A stretch of DNA of 18,531 nucleotides from Verrucomicrobiota bacterium (GTDB lineage: Bacteria; Verrucomicrobiota; Verrucomicrobiia; Opitutales; Opitutaceae), in the NCBI GenBank assembly GCA_030916665.1, contig JAUPWC010000081.1, forward strand, positions 1 to 18,531. The letters run 5' to 3'. Position numbers and translations under genes: made by a program. Numbering within the stretch: the first letter of the stretch is position 1; the number at the start of each line of letters is the position of its first letter. Of this stretch, positions 1 through 7,658 are shown piece after piece. The notes under the pieces are model-generated. The model did not search any database. It had not been told where the DNA came from and saw nothing but the letters and a program-made list of their open reading frames with translations.

Positions 1-2
1 AT

Positions 3-101
3 CCGCTCGCGCCGTACGGGGATTTTCGCGCCAAACCCCACCTCGCTCTGATCGCACCCGGCGCCACTCATTCCGCACCGTACCTCCTCGAGTTCGACTG
101 A
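3..101 (+). CDS. C-terminal tail of an unidentified protein (5' end outside window)
   Basis: From base 3 a frame stays open for 32 codons and ends at TGA 99-101, 19 bp before the sulfatase start. The residues (…GDFRAKPHLALIAPGATHSAPYLLEFD) read like a genuine protein end rather than a shadow frame, and the position fits the last gene of an operon running into the sulfatase. No domain can be named from so short a piece. The other two plus frames either stop early or are rich in Arg and Pro, as shadow frames are here. Inference only; the true gene would need the upstream sequence. Confidence 0.35.
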   Translation, partial: PLAPYGDFRAKPHLALIAPGATHSAPYLLEFD

Positions 102-120
102 TACCAACCCCCCACCAGCC

Positions 121-1965
121 ATGAGAATGCCATCTCTTTTCCTGATCGCCCTGAGCGCCCTCCGCCTCGCCCTGGCGGCCGAGTCCGCGACCCCCGCTCC
201 GCGGCCAAACATCCTTTGGGTGGTAAGCGAGGACAACAATCCGTTGCTCGGTTGTTACGGCGAACCTCTGGCCCGCACACCCCATCTCGACGCTCTCGCC
301 CGCCGGGGCGTGCTGTACCGCCACGCCCACTCGGCCGCGCCGGTCTGTGCCCCGAGCCGCGCCTCGCTGATCACCGGCCAGTCCGCCACCACCCTGGGCA
401 GCCAGCACATGCGCAGCGAGGTGCCCCTGCCGGAGGGCCTGCGCTATTACCCCGCCTATCTCCACGAGGCCGGTTACTATACCAGCAACCGCGCCAAGAC
501 CGATTATAATGCCGCGACGCCTCCCGGCACCTGGGATGAAAGCAGCGCGCGGGCGCACTGGAAAAACCGGTCTCCGGGCCAGCCGTTCTTCGCCGTGTTC
601 AACTTCGGTTCGAGCCACGAGAGCAATCTGCACGAACGCCGGCCGCTGCAGACCGATCCGGCCCGGGTCCGCATTCCCGCCTATCTGCCTGACACCCCCG
701 AAGTCCGCGCCGACATCGCGCAATACCACGATTGCCTCGCGACGATGGACACCCAGATCGGCACGCTCCTCGCGGAGCTTGCCGCCGACGGATTGGCCGA
801 GGACACGATCATCTTCTATTACGGCGACAATGGCGGCGTGCTCCCGCGCTCCAAGCGATTCCTCTACGACAATGGCACGCGCGTGCCGCTGATCATCGCC
901 TTTCCCGACAAGTGGCGGCATCTGGCACCCGCCACCCCCGGCGCCGTCAGCGAAGAGATGGTGAGCCTGCCCGATCTGGCTGCGACCGTCCTCAGCGTGG
1001 CGGGCCTTCCCGTGCCCGACCGCTTCGACGGCCGGGCCCTCGCCGGTCCGGCCCGCCAGCCCGCTCCGGAATACATCCATGCCTTCCGCGACCGCATGGA
1101 TGAGGCCTATGACCTCGGCCGGGCGGTGATCGGACCGCGTTACCGCTATATCCGCAACTACCGTCCGGAACTGCCGGATGGCCAGAAGCTCGACTATCTC
1201 TGGCGCATGGCGACGACCCGTGACTGGGAACGGCTCCATCGTGCCGCCAAACTTGATCCCATCCAATCCGCCTTTTTCCAACCGCGCGCCCCGGAGCTGT
1301 TGTTCGACGTGACCCAGGATCCTGACTGCGTCCGCAATCTGGCCGGCGACCCGGCCCACCAGACCGTCCTGGAGCAGATGCGGGCCGCGAACCGGGCCCA
1401 CTTGCTGGCGACCCGCGACCTTGGCTTCCTGCCCGAACCCATGTTGCGGCGGCTGGCCGGCGACCGCTCCCCGACGCTGATCAGCACCCACGGGGCGGAC
1501 TACCCGTTGGCCGATGTGCTGGCTCTGCTGGACGAGTTGCAACTGCCGGCGACACCCCCCCGGGAACGCCTGGATGCGGCGCTGCGCCACCGCACCGCCG
1601 TGATCCGCCACTGGGCCTCCCTGGTCGCAGGCCAGACGCCGGATGTGGCCCCCGCCCTGTTGCCGTTGCTCGACGACCCGGACTCCGCGGTGCGCCTCGC
1701 CGCCGCCTACGCGCTGCTGCGGCACGCTGATCTGCCCGCCGCGTGGGAACGGATGAATGACGCGCTGCAACCCGACCGCTCCCCTGAGGAGCGGCTGTGG
1801 GCGGCCCATGCCCTCACCCGCCTGCGCCCCTGCCCGCCCCAGCTGCGGGCGACGCTGGAGACCAGCCCCGCGCCCGCGAACGAACTGCTCGCCAATTATT
1901 ACCGCCGCCTGGCAGACAGTCTACTCGGCCGCGTAACGGCACCCACCCCACCGCGGGGTAAATAA
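121..1965 (+). CDS. Secreted type I sulfatase with C-terminal helical-repeat extension
   Basis: This is a 614-aa formylglycine-dependent sulfatase, expected to hydrolyse sulfate esters (or N-sulfate) on a glycan or small molecule in the periplasm or outside the cell. A signal peptide is visible (MRMPSLFLIALSALRLALAA). The N-terminal metal-site region is PNILWVVSEDNNPLLGCYG. The signature is CAPSR at residues 76-80, with Cys76 the residue converted to formylglycine by a maturase. A later metal/active-site block YGDNGG…LPRSKRFLYDNGTRVPLI is typical of heparan-N-sulfatase-like members. The catalytic part ends near residue 450. Residues about 465-600 carry Ala/Leu-rich helical units (for example LLDDPDSAVRLAAAYALLRH) resembling HEAT repeats, an extension beyond the core fold. 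ATG 121 is chosen because it opens directly onto the signal peptide. The substrate cannot be read from sequence. The gene converges on the GH3 gene, so the two are not co-transcribed. Confidence 0.93.
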   Translation: MRMPSLFLIALSALRLALAAESATPAPRPNILWVVSEDNNPLLGCYGEPLARTPHLDALARRGVLYRHAHSAAPVCAPSRASLITGQSATTLGSQHMRSEVPLPEGLRYYPAYLHEAGYYTSNRAKTDYNAATPPGTWDESSARAHWKNRSPGQPFFAVFNFGSSHESNLHERRPLQTDPARVRIPAYLPDTPEVRADIAQYHDCLATMDTQIGTLLAELAADGLAEDTIIFYYGDNGGVLPRSKRFLYDNGTRVPLIIAFPDKWRHLAPATPGAVSEEMVSLPDLAATVLSVAGLPVPDRFDGRALAGPARQPAPEYIHAFRDRMDEAYDLGRAVIGPRYRYIRNYRPELPDGQKLDYLWRMATTRDWERLHRAAKLDPIQSAFFQPRAPELLFDVTQDPDCVRNLAGDPAHQTVLEQMRAANRAHLLATRDLGFLPEPMLRRLAGDRSPTLISTHGADYPLADVLALLDELQLPATPPRERLDAALRHRTAVIRHWASLVAGQTPDVAPALLPLLDDPDSAVRLAAAYALLRHADLPAAWERMNDALQPDRSPEERLWAAHALTRLRPCPPQLRATLETSPAPANELLANYYRRLADSLLGRVTAPTPPRGK

Positions 1966-1973
1966 CCGCAGGC

Positions 1974-1999
1974 GCGCAACTGGCCCCGACCGGTTGCGC
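1974..1999. terminator. Hairpin between convergent sulfatase and GH3 genes
   Basis: GCGCAACTGG (1974-1983) pairs with CCGGTTGCGC (1990-1999) around the loop CCCCGA: ten pairs, one of them T-G. It fills most of the 35-bp gap between the sulfatase stop and the GH3 stop and begins one base beyond the latter. No T-run follows on either strand, so it is not a canonical intrinsic terminator. Its position suggests a shared bidirectional transcription end. Confidence 0.45.
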
Positions 2000-2000
2000 C

Positions 2001-4277
2001 TCAGGGCGCGACCAGTTCAAACTTCTCAGTCTGATCGCCAACAAAAACCTGAAACATGCCTGGCTCGATCACCGGCTTCAGGTTGGCCCCGATCAGGGCC
2101 AGCTGGTCGTGGGCGATGCGCAATTCGACCGTCTTCCGCTCACCGGACGCCAAGGCCACGCGCTGATAGTCTTTCAGCGCCTTCACCGGGGTGGTGGCGC
2201 TGCTGACCAGGTCGCGCACATACATCAACACGAGTTCCTCACCGGCGCGCGGGCCGGTGTTCGTGATGTCCACGGTCACCGGCACGCTTTCACCAGGACC
2301 GATGCGGGCCGGCAGACGAAGGTTGGAATAGCGGAAGGAGGTGTAGCTCAGGCCGTGCCCGAACCAGAAGAGCGGATCCGAGGAGGTGAGCACATATTTG
2401 TGAAAATACTGGGAGGGCATGTGATTGTAGTGCACCTGAATCTGGCCGGCATGCCGCGGAATCGTGATCGGCAGGCGCCCACTGGGGTTCACGACGCCAA
2501 ACAGAATCTCCCCCAACGCCTGACCGCCCAGCGATCCGGGCTGAAATGCCTCGATGAGCGCGGCGCACCGCTCGACGGTCCATTCCGAGCCGAGTGGCCG
2601 GCCGTTGACGAGCACGACGACCACCGGCTTGCCCGCCGCGACGAGGGCTTGCACGAGGGCGAGCTGGTTGCCGGGCAACTCGATGTCACTCCGATCCACG
2701 TTCTCCCCCCCGGTCTTGTCGTTCTCCTCGTAGCGCAGCTCATTGTCCCCCACCACGACCACGGTGAGGTCCGCGGTCGCGGCCGCCGCCGCCGCCGCAG
2801 TGATGGCCGATGGCTCGACGCGCTGGGCCGAGCGACCGCAGTCGAAGAAGGACACCTCGACCCCCGCCGGCGCCGCCTGGCGGATACCCTCGAGCGGGGT
2901 GGTGACCTGGTCCTCCGGCTGCGGCAGCACCCAGTCACCCAAAATGGCGTGTGTGTCGGCCAGCGGTCCCGTGACAAGGATGCGGCGCGAGCGCACGGGA
3001 TCGAGCGGCAGGGTGCCGGCGTCATTCTTGAGCAACACGATGGACTTGCGGGCCGCCTCGAGCGCGGTCGCTTGGTGAGCGGGGCTGAACGTGACCTGCT
3101 CGGCGTGCGCCTCATCGACCAGCGGGCGGTCGAACAGGCCCAGTTCAAATTTTGCACGGAGGATCCGACGGACCGACTGGTCGATCCGCGCCTCGGGCAC
3201 CCGCCCCTCCCGCACAAGCTCCACCACCCGCTGGAAAAAGCCCGGCCCGTGCATGTTCATGTCCATGCCGCCCAGCAGCGTCTGGTAGGCGGTCTCCTTC
3301 AGGTCCGCGGCGACAAAATGCACGGTGGCCAGTCGCTGCACATCCATCCAGTCGCTGACCACAAAGCCGGCAAATCCACCTTCGCCACGCAGCACCTCCT
3401 CGATCAGCCAAGGGTTGGCATGACAGGGCACACCGTTGAGTTCGTTGTGGGCGGTCATCAACGAACCGGCACCGGCCCGGATGGCCGCAAAATACGGCGG
3501 CAGGAACACGCTGCGCAGGGTGCGCTCCGATAGGTCGGTCGGCGCGCCGTTGAGTCCGTTGACCGGCTGGCTGCCGGCGAGGGCGTGCTTGATGCAAGCG
3601 AGGACCCGGTCCTCGGGCGCCGCAGTGGGGGCCTGTAGCCCGCGCACCATGGCCACCCCGAGGCGGCCCACCAGAAGCGGATCCTCGCCAAACGTCTCCC
3701 CCACGCGACCCCAGCGAGCGTCCCGCGCCACATCAAGGTTGGGCGAAAAGGCCCATTGCGCACCGTGGGCCCGCGTTTCCCGCGCGGTCTCCCGGGACAG
3801 CCGCTCCACCAACGCGTCATCAAATGTCGCGGCCAGGCCAATCGGGGCCGGATAGACGGTAGCCCCGCGGACCAGGGCGTTGCCATGAATCGCATCAATG
3901 CCGATGATCAGGGGGATCTGCAACCGGCTCTCCCGGGCCAGTTCCTGCAGGCGGTTGGCCTCCGCCGCGGTCACGACGTGCAGAAAGGAACCCACCTCGC
4001 CGCGGCGCACCTTTTCCTCCAGCTGGGCAAAAGTCATCTGCGGATACATGCCAATGGCATCGTTGTTCGACGCCACCTTGCCCTTGCGCTTGGCCGCTTC
4101 CTTCAGGTGCTCGATGCCGACATACTGGCACATCTGGCCGACCTTCTCCTCCAGGGTCATGCGGGCGACCAGGTCTGAAACCGCGGCCTCGACGCGGGGA
4201 TCCGGCGCGGCCCCGGCGGTCCGGGCGGCAAAGCTGAAGAGGATCGAGGCGATGAGAAGGGAACGGGAAAAGGTCAT
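2001..4277 (-). CDS. Secreted glycoside hydrolase family 3 beta-glucosidase (BglX-like)
   Basis: This 758-aa GH3 enzyme should release terminal beta-linked sugars (glucose or xylose) from oligosaccharides in the periplasm. It opens with a signal peptide (MTFSRSLLIASILFSFAARTAGA). The (beta/alpha)8 domain follows, with MTLEEKVGQM, the substrate-binding block GIDAIHGNALVRGATVYPAPIG, and the SDW motif whose Asp309 is the expected nucleophile. The alpha/beta sandwich follows (RILVTGPLADTHAILGDWV); its GGENVDRSDIELPGNQ stretch probably supplies the acid/base Glu. A fibronectin III-like domain closes the protein (TNTGPRAGEELVLMYVRD…LKDYQRVALASGE). This order and length match periplasmic BglX-type enzymes. 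It lies 91 bp downstream of the histidine kinase on the same strand, with no clear terminator between them, so co-transcription is possible. No convincing ribosome binding site precedes ATG 4277. The exact linkage specificity is unknown. Confidence 0.95.
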   Translation of the reverse strand: MTFSRSLLIASILFSFAARTAGAAPDPRVEAAVSDLVARMTLEEKVGQMCQYVGIEHLKEAAKRKGKVASNNDAIGMYPQMTFAQLEEKVRRGEVGSFLHVVTAAEANRLQELARESRLQIPLIIGIDAIHGNALVRGATVYPAPIGLAATFDDALVERLSRETARETRAHGAQWAFSPNLDVARDARWGRVGETFGEDPLLVGRLGVAMVRGLQAPTAAPEDRVLACIKHALAGSQPVNGLNGAPTDLSERTLRSVFLPPYFAAIRAGAGSLMTAHNELNGVPCHANPWLIEEVLRGEGGFAGFVVSDWMDVQRLATVHFVAADLKETAYQTLLGGMDMNMHGPGFFQRVVELVREGRVPEARIDQSVRRILRAKFELGLFDRPLVDEAHAEQVTFSPAHQATALEAARKSIVLLKNDAGTLPLDPVRSRRILVTGPLADTHAILGDWVLPQPEDQVTTPLEGIRQAAPAGVEVSFFDCGRSAQRVEPSAITAAAAAAATADLTVVVVGDNELRYEENDKTGGENVDRSDIELPGNQLALVQALVAAGKPVVVVLVNGRPLGSEWTVERCAALIEAFQPGSLGGQALGEILFGVVNPSGRLPITIPRHAGQIQVHYNHMPSQYFHKYVLTSSDPLFWFGHGLSYTSFRYSNLRLPARIGPGESVPVTVDITNTGPRAGEELVLMYVRDLVSSATTPVKALKDYQRVALASGERKTVELRIAHDQLALIGANLKPVIEPGMFQVFVGDQTEKFELVAP

Positions 4278-4368
4278 GGGGGACGGTGCGGCGGAGGAGA
4301 ACCCTCATCCTACCTCACGCACCCCGGCGGTGCCATTGCCCGAAAGAGCTATCGCTGGTTTCGATCGG

Positions 4369-6552
4369 TCAGTCCGTGACCGTCGCGGTGAGCGTGGTTC
4401 CCGCACCCGGGGCACTGGTGATGTCGAGTTGGCCGCCGAGACGTTTGGCCCGCTCGCGCATGCCCTGCAGCCCGAAATGCCCGCTGGCGGGCCCGGCGAC
4501 GCCGGCCGGATCAAATCCCTTGCCGTCGTCGTGGATCGTCAGGCTGATCCGGGCAGGCGCAAAGGTCAGACCCAGCCGGATGCGGGTCGGTGCGCCATGC
4601 TTCAGCGCGTTGGTGATTCCCTCCTGAGCCAGCAGCAGCAGATTGCCCGCCACGAAATCCGGCATCGGCCGCACCGCGCCCTCCCGCTGCACCTCGATCA
4701 CCACATTCAGTCCGGCGCTGCGGTGGACGGCGATCTCGCGCAACGCCTCTTCTAGCGTCTGGCGTTCCAACGGACTGGCGCGCAGGTTACAGATGCTGCG
4801 CCGGAGATCCTCGCGACTGCGGCTGAGCAACTGGCGGGCGAGACTCAGGTGCGTCGAGCTCCGCTCGGGTTTGTCCGCCCACAACGCCTCGCTGGCCTCG
4901 AGCTGGAGCGCCATGCCGGTGAGCGACTGCTCCATGGTGTCATGCAGGTCCGCGGCGAGCCGGTTGCGCTCGCGCATCGCGGTGTCGAACTCGACCGCCG
5001 CATCACGGCGCGCCCGCATTTCCTCGGCCAGCCGGCGGCTGCGCAGAGTCACCTGCCGGCGCAGCAGCACGACCCAGGCCAGCACGGCCAACAGCACCAG
5101 CAGGGAGATGCCCAGGGCTAACTGCAACCGCGCCGGCGTCCAGAACGACGCCGCATTCACAACCACCACGTCCGCGGGGCTCCGCACGAGCAGGCGCAGG
5201 GCCACCGGCTGCGGCCACTCGACCACCGGGCGCGAGTCGGAGAAGGTCAGCTGGCAGATTCCACTCACCTGCAGCTCGCTGCCCGGACGGAGCCCGGCCA
5301 GGAACGCATGGTCCACCGGGTCCGGGAATTCCGCCGGCACCAGCGCTCCCTCGCACACCAGGTTCAGCCGCTGCGGTTCGCCCACCTTCTCGTCGAGACT
5401 GACCAGCCGGCCGTTCAGCGTCACCAACCGGTCGTCAAAATCCTGCGGCGCCGACTGCACCGGCCGCGGCTCGCGCGCAAATGCCTGGCCGCGCGTGATC
5501 GCCACCGGCACGGGCGGCTGCACGCGGCCCACCACGCGAAACACCGCGTCATGCATCTCAGCCCGGTGGTGCGCGAGATCGAAGAAGCCGACCGCCTCGA
5601 CCGTGTCGCCGGGTTCGAGCGCCTCCCGCTCCCGGGTGTTCACCCGCAAGGCGGAGGTGCCCTCCTGCAGGTAGAAATAGCGGCCGGGGCTGCTGAACGT
5701 GACCACCCCGCGCACCCGGCGGCGATGCAGATCGGCCTCGGCCGGGGAAAAAGCCATCACCTCATTGAGCGCCACGCCAGGTGCGCTGAACGCGTCGGCC
5801 TGACCGGGACGCAACACGCGGAGGTCCGCCCCCTCGTTGGAATAGATCCGCGCGCCCAGAAACTGGCGCCGGGAGTTGAAGTAGCTCAGGCAAACGCCCG
5901 TCAACTCCACCTCGGAATCCACCAACGTGTCCGGCACCGGACCGGGCGGGTTGATCAAAATGTAGTTGAACCGGCCTTGCGGCGACTTGACCTGCAGGCG
6001 CCACTCCCGGACCGCCCGGGTCGCATAAACCTCGACCATCTGCACCACCCCGCTGATCGACACACGCTGGCAGTCAAACTGGCCGAAGCTCAGCTCAAGT
6101 GGGGTCACGCGACGGGCGGGAGACAACGGCCCACGCCCCAGCGTGTTCACCTGGTCTGCCGCTACCTGGGGCGAGAGTCGGCCAGCCTGCGACCGGCCGA
6201 TCACCTCAACCACATCGCCGACGCTGACCCGGGCGCCCCGCTGGGCGGCCTCCTCGACCGGTGCCTGGCTGACCCAGATGCCGGTGCCGTCATCGATCGT
6301 GAAATACCGACCGCCGGATCCCCCGGGCACAAGGGTCACAACCCCGCGCAAACGCACCGGGCGGCCGGCGGCCGCCTCCGCCAGGGGCTGTGCGCGGATA
6401 TCCGTGCAATTTTCCAACGTGCCCGTCGCCGCGGGGATCTGCGCCCGGAGCGCGGCGACCAGGCCGAAGGAGAGCAGTGCCGCAGAGCGAAATCGCACAC
6501 CCCTTGCTTGCAGGCTCCAGCCTTCGCCGCAAGCCCTCAGCCCCCCCCTCAT
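4369..6552 (-). CDS. Membrane sensor histidine kinase (HisKA_3/HATPase_c) with OB-fold-like sensor repeats
   Basis: This is a NarL/LiaS-class sensor kinase that autophosphorylates and passes phosphate to a response regulator, almost certainly the divergent gene at 6596. With the 6552 start it has 727 aa. A signal-like segment (RSAALLSFGLVAALRAQ) is followed by about 430 extracytoplasmic residues with four modules of a shared pattern: a 'RLRGVVTLV' strand, then 'GRYFTIDDGTGIWV', then 'VGDVVEVIG'. These resemble OB folds. A membrane span lies near residues 475-497 (LALGISLLVLLAVLAWVVLL). The dimerisation helix carries the phospho-acceptor His537 in RNRLAADLHDTMEQ. The ATPase has AQEGITNALKH (about 642) and HDDGKGFD (about 673). 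The start is uncertain: the frame is open to 6615, with ATGs at 6615, 6597 and 6552 and a GTG at 6498. The first two would overlap the divergent regulator, and 6498 sits closest to the signal peptide. It lies 91 bp upstream of the GH3 gene, a possible target. Confidence 0.9.
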   Translation of the reverse strand: MRGGLRACGEGWSLQARGVRFRSAALLSFGLVAALRAQIPAATGTLENCTDIRAQPLAEAAAGRPVRLRGVVTLVPGGSGGRYFTIDDGTGIWVSQAPVEEAAQRGARVSVGDVVEVIGRSQAGRLSPQVAADQVNTLGRGPLSPARRVTPLELSFGQFDCQRVSISGVVQMVEVYATRAVREWRLQVKSPQGRFNYILINPPGPVPDTLVDSEVELTGVCLSYFNSRRQFLGARIYSNEGADLRVLRPGQADAFSAPGVALNEVMAFSPAEADLHRRRVRGVVTFSSPGRYFYLQEGTSALRVNTREREALEPGDTVEAVGFFDLAHHRAEMHDAVFRVVGRVQPPVPVAITRGQAFAREPRPVQSAPQDFDDRLVTLNGRLVSLDEKVGEPQRLNLVCEGALVPAEFPDPVDHAFLAGLRPGSELQVSGICQLTFSDSRPVVEWPQPVALRLLVRSPADVVVVNAASFWTPARLQLALGISLLVLLAVLAWVVLLRRQVTLRSRRLAEEMRARRDAAVEFDTAMRERNRLAADLHDTMEQSLTGMALQLEASEALWADKPERSSTHLSLARQLLSRSREDLRRSICNLRASPLERQTLEEALREIAVHRSAGLNVVIEVQREGAVRPMPDFVAGNLLLLAQEGITNALKHGAPTRIRLGLTFAPARISLTIHDDGKGFDPAGVAGPASGHFGLQGMRERAKRLGGQLDITSAPGAGTTLTATVTD

Positions 6553-6560
6553 TTGGGCAA

Positions 6561-6588
6561 TTGCGCGCCTGCCGCGGTCCTGTATGCT
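6561..6588 (+). promoter_or_regulatory. Candidate promoter of the response regulator
   Basis: TTGCGC (6561-6566) and TATGCT (6583-6588) are separated by 16 bp and resemble -35 and -10 elements. The -10 lies only 7 bp before ATG 6596, so transcription would begin at or next to the start codon, giving a leaderless or nearly leaderless mRNA. This fits the lack of a Shine-Dalgarno sequence. Weak evidence: short matches only, and the site overlaps the possible upstream start region of the divergent kinase. Confidence 0.2.
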
Positions 6589-6595
6589 CTGCTTC

Positions 6596-7237
6596 ATGTC
6601 CCGCCCTATCGCCATCCGCCTGCTGCTCGTCGACGATCATTCCGTCGTTCGCATGGGTCTGGCCGCCGTTTTGAGCTTGGAAAAGGACTTCCAGATCCTG
6701 GGCGAGGCCGAGGACGGCCGCCAGGCGGTCGAGCGATATCGCGAATTGCATCCCGATGTCGTCCTGATGGACGTGCGCATGCCCACCATGGACGGGATCG
6801 CCGCCCTGCAGGCCCTCCGCCAGGAAGCGCCCACGGCGAAGATACTCATGCTGACCACCTCGGAGCTTGATGAGGACATCGAGCGAGTCATCGACGCCGG
6901 AGCCAGCGGCTACCTGCCGAAGAGCGTGACTCGCGGCGAATTGGTCAAAGCCATCCGCCACGTTCACGCCGGCGGCCGTTACCTGACTCCTGCCACCGAA
7001 CAGCGCCTCGCCGAACTCTCGAAGCTCAAGCACCTGTCCGGCCGTGAGCATGAGGTGCTCGACGGCATGCGCCGGGGACTGTCCAATCGGGACATCGCCA
7101 CCGCGCTGGGCATCAGCGAACACACGGTGAAGGCCCACGTGAAGGCGGTGCTCCAGAAACTGGAATCAGCTGACCGCGCCGAGGCGGTGGCCCGGGGCTT
7201 TGAGAAGGGTCTCCTGCGGGTCTCCGATTCGAGCTGA
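6596..7237 (+). CDS. NarL/FixJ-type response regulator (REC + LuxR HTH)
   Basis: This 213-aa DNA-binding response regulator is probably phosphorylated by the divergent kinase at 4369-6552. The receiver domain (residues 6-125) has the acidic pair Asp13-Asp14 in LLLVDDHSVVRMGL, phospho-acceptor Asp59 in VVLMDVRMP, Thr87 and Lys109 (GYLPKSV). The C-terminal LuxR-type helix-turn-helix (about 145-205) reads LSGREHEVLDGMRRGLSNRDIATALGISEHTVKAHVKAVLQKL, the standard GerE pattern. ATG 6596 begins just before the first receiver strand; an in-frame ATG at 6584 would add four residues. Long upstream readthrough of the frame (to 6143) is antisense to the kinase and is not part of this gene. Its four-base CATG (6595-6598) holds both this start codon and one alternative start of the kinase on the other strand. 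Confidence 0.93.
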   Translation: MSRPIAIRLLLVDDHSVVRMGLAAVLSLEKDFQILGEAEDGRQAVERYRELHPDVVLMDVRMPTMDGIAALQALRQEAPTAKILMLTTSELDEDIERVIDAGASGYLPKSVTRGELVKAIRHVHAGGRYLTPATEQRLAELSKLKHLSGREHEVLDGMRRGLSNRDIATALGISEHTVKAHVKAVLQKLESADRAEAVARGFEKGLLRVSDSS

Positions 7238-7319
7238 CCCCGGATTCCCCGCGGCGCACCCCAGCAATCAGGGTGTCACGCTTGGGGCTAGATCGTGAGG
7301 GACGTAACTGTTCCTTGGA

Positions 7320-7463
7320 GACTAATCCCGGATTCCGATTTTGGCCTGGCGCTTTGTCGCCCTGCGCGGGAGCGCAGGGACCGTAACTCGCGACGGCACG
7401 GGAAAGTCCCGCTGCTCCCGCAGCTCTTGGGCTACGCCGGCAATCGAGGAATCCGGGTTAATC
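7320..7463. repeat. Putative MITE-like element with inverted CCCGGATTCC ends
   Basis: The left arm is GACTAATCCCGGATTCC (7320-7336). The reverse complement of the right arm is GATTAACCCGGATTCC (7448-7463). The core CCCGGATTCC is a perfect 10-bp inverted match; beyond it the arms differ by one base and one insertion. Inside are three further short hairpins: CCCTGCGC/GCGCAGGG (7360-7379), CGGGA/TCCCG near 7400, and GCTGC/GCAGC near 7415. A third, direct copy of CCCGGATTCC lies at 7239-7248, just after the regulator stop codon. No transposase lies within, so a non-autonomous element, or one end of a lost insertion sequence, is inferred. The family is not identified. Confidence 0.45.
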
Positions 7464-7570
7464 TGACCAATAGTCGTGGAATTCGCCTGTGCCTGAGATG
7501 GCTTTGTCGACAGCATCCGGCCATTCAACCAAGCTGCCGTTGTTTTATAGGGCGCATCGTGCATGGTGAT

Positions 7571-7590
7571 TTTGCACGAATCTGTGCAAA
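7571..7590. repeat. Palindrome TTTGCAC-6-GTGCAAA
   Basis: A perfect 7-bp inverted repeat (7571-7577 and 7584-7590) around the spacer GAATCT. It sits four bases before a second, longer palindrome. It could be an operator half-site pair or part of a folded mobile-element end; nothing in the sequence decides. Confidence 0.5.
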
Positions 7591-7594
7591 GACG

Positions 7595-7615
7595 GTCAGC
7601 GACCCGGTCGCTGAC
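7595..7615. repeat. Perfect 10-bp inverted repeat with one-base centre
   Basis: GTCAGCGACC (7595-7604), C, GGTCGCTGAC (7606-7615). On DNA this is a near-continuous palindrome suited to a dimeric DNA-binding protein. As RNA the one-base centre would force opening of inner pairs to form a loop. The nearest coding remnant is the 3' end of the DUF4143-like pseudogene, whose reading ends at 7659 on the opposite strand. Confidence 0.55.
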
Positions 7616-7658
7616 ACAAAGACCTGCTCGGCGTGGTCGGGGCGCTGGGCCATTCACG

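Noticed and set aside
6143..6595. Upstream extension of the response regulator to a 364-aa protein
   Set aside because: The extension is antisense to the kinase sensor and has no domain; the receiver begins right after ATG 6596.
7467..7545. Minus-strand fragment reading NNGSLVEWPDAVDKAISG…
   Set aside because: Protein-like in composition but only about 25 codons between stops, with no family recognised; too short to call a gene or pseudogene.
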